DNA from: Chitinophagia bacterium
GTDB taxonomy: Bacteria > Bacteroidota > Bacteroidia > Chitinophagales > Chitinophagaceae
Length of the DNA: 10,050 nt
Direction: 5' to 3'
Assembly: GCA_010021705.1 (NCBI GenBank)
Contig: RGMU01000040.1
Span: forward strand, 1 to 10,050
The stretch's first letter is position 1. Each line of letters starts with the position of its first letter. Shown piece by piece: positions 6,755-10,050 of this stretch. The notes under the pieces are model-generated. The model did no database searches and had not been told where the DNA came from. It saw only the letters and a program-made list of their open reading frames with translations. The translations under genes and the position numbers were made by a program.

Positions 6755-9700
6755 ATGAGCCTTGAGAGCACAACTTCTATCTATCAAAACGATGTTCGCA
6801 TAAAACAATTAGCGATAGCATTGCAGGCGCAGGGTGAACCCATACGATGCTATTGGGACACATTAAGGGGCAGTTCTTTAGTGTTTTATGCGGCGGGGCT
6901 GTGGCAAAACAGCGATTTTAATCACGTATTTGTATTAAACGACAAAGAAGAGGCAGCCTATTTCCACAACGATTTTGAGCACCTTACACGCGCTTTAGAC
7001 ATATTCTTTTACCCGGACTCCTACAAACGGGCAGGAGTGTATAACGAGCTAAACAGTAGCCACGTTATGCTGCGCACAGAGGCATTGTCTAAGTTTGCAG
7101 CAAAAAAGGTGAATAAAAAAGTGTTGGTTACCTACCCGGAGGCATTGTTTGAAAAGGTGGTTAACCCTACATCGCTTTCTAAAAATACTATCTTCTTAAA
7201 GGTAAACGATAAAATAAAGATAGACGACCTGTTTGCACAGTTGGTAAAATTAGGGTTTAACCGTCAGGACTTTGTGTATGAACCCGGACAGTTTGCTATG
7301 CGGGGGGGCATAATAGACATATACTCATTTGGAAATGAGCACCCCTACCGCGTAGAACTATTTGATACGGAAATAGAGAGCATACGGATATTTAACCCTG
7401 AAACACAGCTATCGGAGCGGAAATTGCTGCAAGTTTCTCTCCTGCCAAATGTGGAAACGCAGTTTGAGGTGAAAGAAAAAATATCTCTTTTGAGCTTTTT
7501 GCCGGCTAACACGATACTATGGGCAAAAGATTGGCAATTTGTATTAGGCAGGCTGACCCACTTAGCAGAAGAACTGCCGGAGAAACTAAAAGTTAAGCCC
7601 CCGCAAACAGAAGAAGAAGAGCATGACTACATAGAGCAAACGCCTGATGACTTTGAGCATCCGCAAGCATGGCAGCAGGCTTTGCAGGCGTATCACTTAA
7701 TAGAATGCTATAATCATTCTTTAGAAAAAATAACCGGCAGCACGGTAAATGCCAAAATGCAATTTGCCACCGAAGAACAGCCGGTGTTTAACCGTCAGTT
7801 TAACCTTTTAATAGCTGACCTCCAAAAGAAATTACAGGAAAAATATACGATAAATATTTTTGCCGAAAACCCTAAGCAGTTAGAACGGTTGCGGGCTATT
7901 TTTGAAGAACTGCGTGTAGATATTTTGTTTCATCCGGTAAGCACTTCTATTAGTAAGGGGTTTATAGACCATGAGAAAAAATTGGTGTGCTATACCGACC
8001 ACCAGATATTCCAGCGTTATCATAAATATCAGGTAAAGCAAGCCTATAATAAGGGTAAGGCACTTACCATGAAGGCGTTGCGCGACTTGCAGCCCGGAGA
8101 CTATGTAACGCATATAGACCATGGGGTTGGGGTGTATAGCGGACTGCAAAAAATAGAAGTGAACGGCAACATGCAAGAGGCTATCCGCATATTGTTTAAA
8201 GATAATGACGTGCTTTATGTGAACATAAATTCACTGCACAAAATAGCCAAATATACAGGCAAAGAGGGGACAGTGCCTCGCGTGAACAAATTGGGCAGCG
8301 ATGCGTGGCAAAAGCTCAAAAACAAGACTAAAAAGCAGGTTAAGGATATAGCGTCTGATTTAATAAAACTGTATGCCAAACGAAAGGCATCGCAGGGATT
8401 TGCTTATACGCCTGACAGCTATTTACAAACAGAATTAGAAGCGTCCTTTTTTTATGAAGATACCCCAGACCAAGCCAAAGCCACTGCCGATGTGAAGCGA
8501 GATATGGAGCAACCTTCGCCTATGGATAGATTGGTATGTGGCGATGTGGGCTTTGGGAAAACGGAAATTGCCATTAGGGCAGCTTTTAAAGCAGTGGCAG
8601 ACAACAAGCAAGCAGCCATATTAGTGCCCACCACCATTTTAGCATTTCAGCACTATAATACATTTAAGGAGAGGCTACGCGATTTTCCGTGCAATGTGGA
8701 CTATGTAAACCGCTTTAAGTCGGCTAAAGAAAAGAAAGAAACGTTAAAAAAAGTGGAAGAAGGCAAGGTAGATATAATCATTGGAACACATGCCTTGCTA
8801 AGCAAAGATGTAAGGTTTAAGGATTTAGGCTTGTTGGTGATAGACGAAGAGCAAAAGTTTGGGGTAGGTGCCAAAGAAAAATTACGCGAATTAAAAGCTA
8901 ATGTTGATACGCTAACGCTAACGGCAACGCCGATACCGCGCACCCTTCAATTTTCGCTAATGAATGCCCGCGACCTAAGCATCATCAACACTCCCCCACC
9001 CAACCGCCAACCGGTGCATACAGAGGTATTGGTATTTAACGAATTTGCCATTAGAGACGCCATTTACTATGAAACAGAGCGCAACGGTCAGGTGTTTTTT
9101 ATTCACAATAGGGTGCAAAGCCTGCCCGATATGGTAGCCTATATTCGCACATTATGCCCTGACCTGAATGTGGGCTTTGCTCACGGGCAAATGGAAGGGT
9201 CGCAATTAGAAGATGCGTTACTGCAATTTATTGCCCATGAATTTGATGTGCTTTGCTGTACCAACATTGTGGAAAGCGGGGTGGACATTGCCAATGTTAA
9301 TACCATAATTATTAACAATGCGCACCAATTTGGACTAAGTGATTTACACCAGCTGCGAGGGCGCGTAGGGCGAAGCAACAAAAAGGCTTTTTGCTACTTA
9401 TTAGCCCCGCCGCTTAGCCTATTACCAAACGACAGCCGCAAACGTCTTCAAACTTTAGAGCAGTTCAGTGAGCTTGGTAGTGGCTTCCAAATAGCGATGC
9501 GCGACCTTGATATACGCGGTGCCGGCAACCTTTTGGGTGGCGAACAAAGCGGGTTTATTACCGATATAGGCTTTGAAATGTACCAAAAGATATTGGCAGA
9601 GGCTATACGGGAGCTAAAGGCAAGCGACTTTAAAGACGTGTTTGCCGATGAAATAAAGCGCAAAAATGATTATGTATTTGACTGTACCATAGATACAGAT

Positions 9701-9874
9701 TTAGAAATACTGATACCCGACAGCTATATATCCAATATTCCGGAAAGGCTATCTATCTATACCCAATTAGATGATATGGAAACAAAGGAAGAACTTAATC
9801 AATTTGCGTTGCAGCTTATTGACCGCTTTGGCCCCATACCCCCACAGGTAAATGACCTCTTTTTTGGGCACTAA
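6755..9874 (+). CDS. mfd: Transcription-repair coupling factor Mfd, C-terminally truncated
   Basis: Mfd removes RNA polymerase stalled at DNA lesions and recruits UvrA for nucleotide excision repair. The 1039-residue frame shows the family domains in order. The degenerate UvrB-homology region spans about 1-350, with FVYEPGQFAMRGGIIDIYSF at 173-192. The CarD-like RNA polymerase interaction domain (about 443-510) has LQPGDYVTHIDHGVGVYSG. The translocase follows, with Walker A GDVGFGKTE (596-604), DEEQ (697-700), TATPIPRTL (723-731), VESGVDIANV (839-848) and motif VI QLRGRVGRS (866-874). DLDIRGAGNLLGGEQSG (917-933) is near the TRG region. The C-terminal D7 domain begins, but after PPQVNDLF (to residue 1036) the frame reads FGH and stops. 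Relatives usually have about 1110-1130 residues, so about 80 are missing. The break coincides with the junction at 9843-9865 and is probably not a natural end. Confidence 0.96.
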   Translation: MSLESTTSIYQNDVRIKQLAIALQAQGEPIRCYWDTLRGSSLVFYAAGLWQNSDFNHVFVLNDKEEAAYFHNDFEHLTRALDIFFYPDSYKRAGVYNELNSSHVMLRTEALSKFAAKKVNKKVLVTYPEALFEKVVNPTSLSKNTIFLKVNDKIKIDDLFAQLVKLGFNRQDFVYEPGQFAMRGGIIDIYSFGNEHPYRVELFDTEIESIRIFNPETQLSERKLLQVSLLPNVETQFEVKEKISLLSFLPANTILWAKDWQFVLGRLTHLAEELPEKLKVKPPQTEEEEHDYIEQTPDDFEHPQAWQQALQAYHLIECYNHSLEKITGSTVNAKMQFATEEQPVFNRQFNLLIADLQKKLQEKYTINIFAENPKQLERLRAIFEELRVDILFHPVSTSISKGFIDHEKKLVCYTDHQIFQRYHKYQVKQAYNKGKALTMKALRDLQPGDYVTHIDHGVGVYSGLQKIEVNGNMQEAIRILFKDNDVLYVNINSLHKIAKYTGKEGTVPRVNKLGSDAWQKLKNKTKKQVKDIASDLIKLYAKRKASQGFAYTPDSYLQTELEASFFYEDTPDQAKATADVKRDMEQPSPMDRLVCGDVGFGKTEIAIRAAFKAVADNKQAAILVPTTILAFQHYNTFKERLRDFPCNVDYVNRFKSAKEKKETLKKVEEGKVDIIIGTHALLSKDVRFKDLGLLVIDEEQKFGVGAKEKLRELKANVDTLTLTATPIPRTLQFSLMNARDLSIINTPPPNRQPVHTEVLVFNEFAIRDAIYYETERNGQVFFIHNRVQSLPDMVAYIRTLCPDLNVGFAHGQMEGSQLEDALLQFIAHEFDVLCCTNIVESGVDIANVNTIIINNAHQFGLSDLHQLRGRVGRSNKKAFCYLLAPPLSLLPNDSRKRLQTLEQFSELGSGFQIAMRDLDIRGAGNLLGGEQSGFITDIGFEMYQKILAEAIRELKASDFKDVFADEIKRKNDYVFDCTIDTDLEILIPDSYISNIPERLSIYTQLDDMETKEELNQFALQLIDRFGPIPPQVNDLFFGH

Positions 9875-10049
9875 CTGCAGCTAATATCATTGCGGTTGTT
9901 TTACCAGCATTAGAGTGACCCAACAACATATTAATCCCACCTAATACAGGACCAGGTATTCCACAAGCGTCATAGAAGGCTTCCCCACAATTATAAAACT
10001 CAATTTCTTTATATTTTGTTTTTGTTGAGAACTTATCTTTTATGGCAGA
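9816..10049 (-). CDS. RecA/UvsX-like recombinase fragment (partial, probable phage origin)
   Basis: On the minus strand the frame is open from the window edge and reads through FYNCGEAFYDACGIPGPVLG, then GHSNAGKTT at 9920-9894, then AQKRGHLPV. GHSNAGKTT is a Walker A P-loop (GxxxxGKT). The preceding 'GIPGPVLGGINMLLG' and following 'AAVSAQKRGHLPV' resemble the ATPase core of RecA-like proteins. They are closest in my memory to UvsX-type recombinases of phages infecting Bacteroidota, which load on single-stranded DNA for strand exchange. The 5' part lies beyond the window. The 3' part is cut: after V (9843) the frame reads unrelated residues from antisense mfd and stops at 9816-9818. The stretch 9866-10050 is more AT-rich (about 35% GC by hand) than the end of mfd. 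P-loop identity is sure. The RecA/UvsX family is moderately sure; other P-loop ATPases such as a replicative helicase are possible. Confidence 0.55.
   Translation of the reverse strand, partial: SAIKDKFSTKTKYKEIEFYNCGEAFYDACGIPGPVLGGINMLLGHSNAGKTTAMILAAVSAQKRGHLPVGVWGQSGQ
9843..9865. other. Junction between truncated mfd and an antisense recombinase fragment
   Basis: Within these roughly 23 bases, both strands read as good protein sequence. The plus strand encodes the Mfd residues QVNDLF and the minus strand encodes KRGHLPV of the RecA-like fragment. To the left only Mfd makes sense, and to the right only the recombinase does. Each frame then ends after a few meaningless residues (FGH-stop for mfd, GVWGQSGQ-stop on the minus strand). 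This is the signature of two unrelated sequences joined at a shared short word. Confidence 0.7.
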
Positions 10050-10050
10050 T

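Noticed and set aside
7880..8176. 98-residue minus-strand open frame within mfd
   Set aside because: It is antisense to the conserved RNA polymerase interaction domain of mfd, with no independent evidence.
9816..10050. Site-specific prophage integration into mfd
   Set aside because: No integrase, tRNA or direct-repeat att site is visible, and both coding sequences are broken at one short shared word. A chimeric join explains this better, though integration is not formally excluded.
1..10050. CRISPR arrays, tRNA/rRNA genes, insertion sequences, toxin-antitoxin or defence operons
   Set aside because: I looked on both strands and saw no repeat-spacer pattern, cloverleaf, transposase or defence gene signature.

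Overview
This window comes from a member of the phylum Bacteroidota. A PorP/SprF-type protein is present, two proteins end in type IX secretion (T9SS) type A sorting tails, start codons lack clear Shine-Dalgarno sites, and several genes carry TAnnTTTG-like -7 boxes just upstream. Composition is moderately AT-rich. A placement near Chitinophagales, Saprospirales or Sphingobacteriales is only a guess.

Left part (1-2527, + strand): the 3' end of a T9SS-secreted protein is followed 13 bases later by radC. After 12 bases comes an exodeoxyribonuclease III/AP endonuclease gene (xth), and then a phytanoyl-CoA dioxygenase-family (Fe(II)/2-oxoglutarate) oxygenase. The tight spacing suggests radC and xth are cotranscribed. 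The oxygenase has its own weak -7 box.

Middle (2528-6647): a PorP/SprF-family outer-membrane protein lies on the minus strand, convergent with the oxygenase. A 284-base divergent intergenic region separates it from a small secreted DUF4468-like protein that ends in a clear Rho-independent terminator. Next is a 661-residue secreted protein with a peptide-N-glycosidase F (PNGase F)-like N-terminal half and a T9SS sorting tail. The PorP-like protein, the PNGase F-like protein and the first partial gene all relate to T9SS, but no operon joins them.

Right part (6648-10050): a well-formed Bacteroidota promoter sits almost on the start codon of mfd, the transcription-repair coupling factor. The mfd reading frame is normal up to about residue 1035 and then stops abruptly, without most of its C-terminal domain. 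Immediately beyond, the opposite strand encodes a fragment of a RecA/UvsX-like ATPase of probable phage origin. Both coding sequences lose their family-like sequence within the same roughly 23-base stretch (9843-9865). That pattern fits a chimeric join (assembly or amplification artefact, or illegitimate recombination) better than ordinary gene order.

Functionally, radC, xth and mfd are DNA-repair or DNA-metabolism genes interspersed with cell-surface and secretion genes. I found no CRISPR array, tRNA, rRNA or insertion sequence. Apart from the terminal junction, the window looks like ordinary chromosomal DNA.
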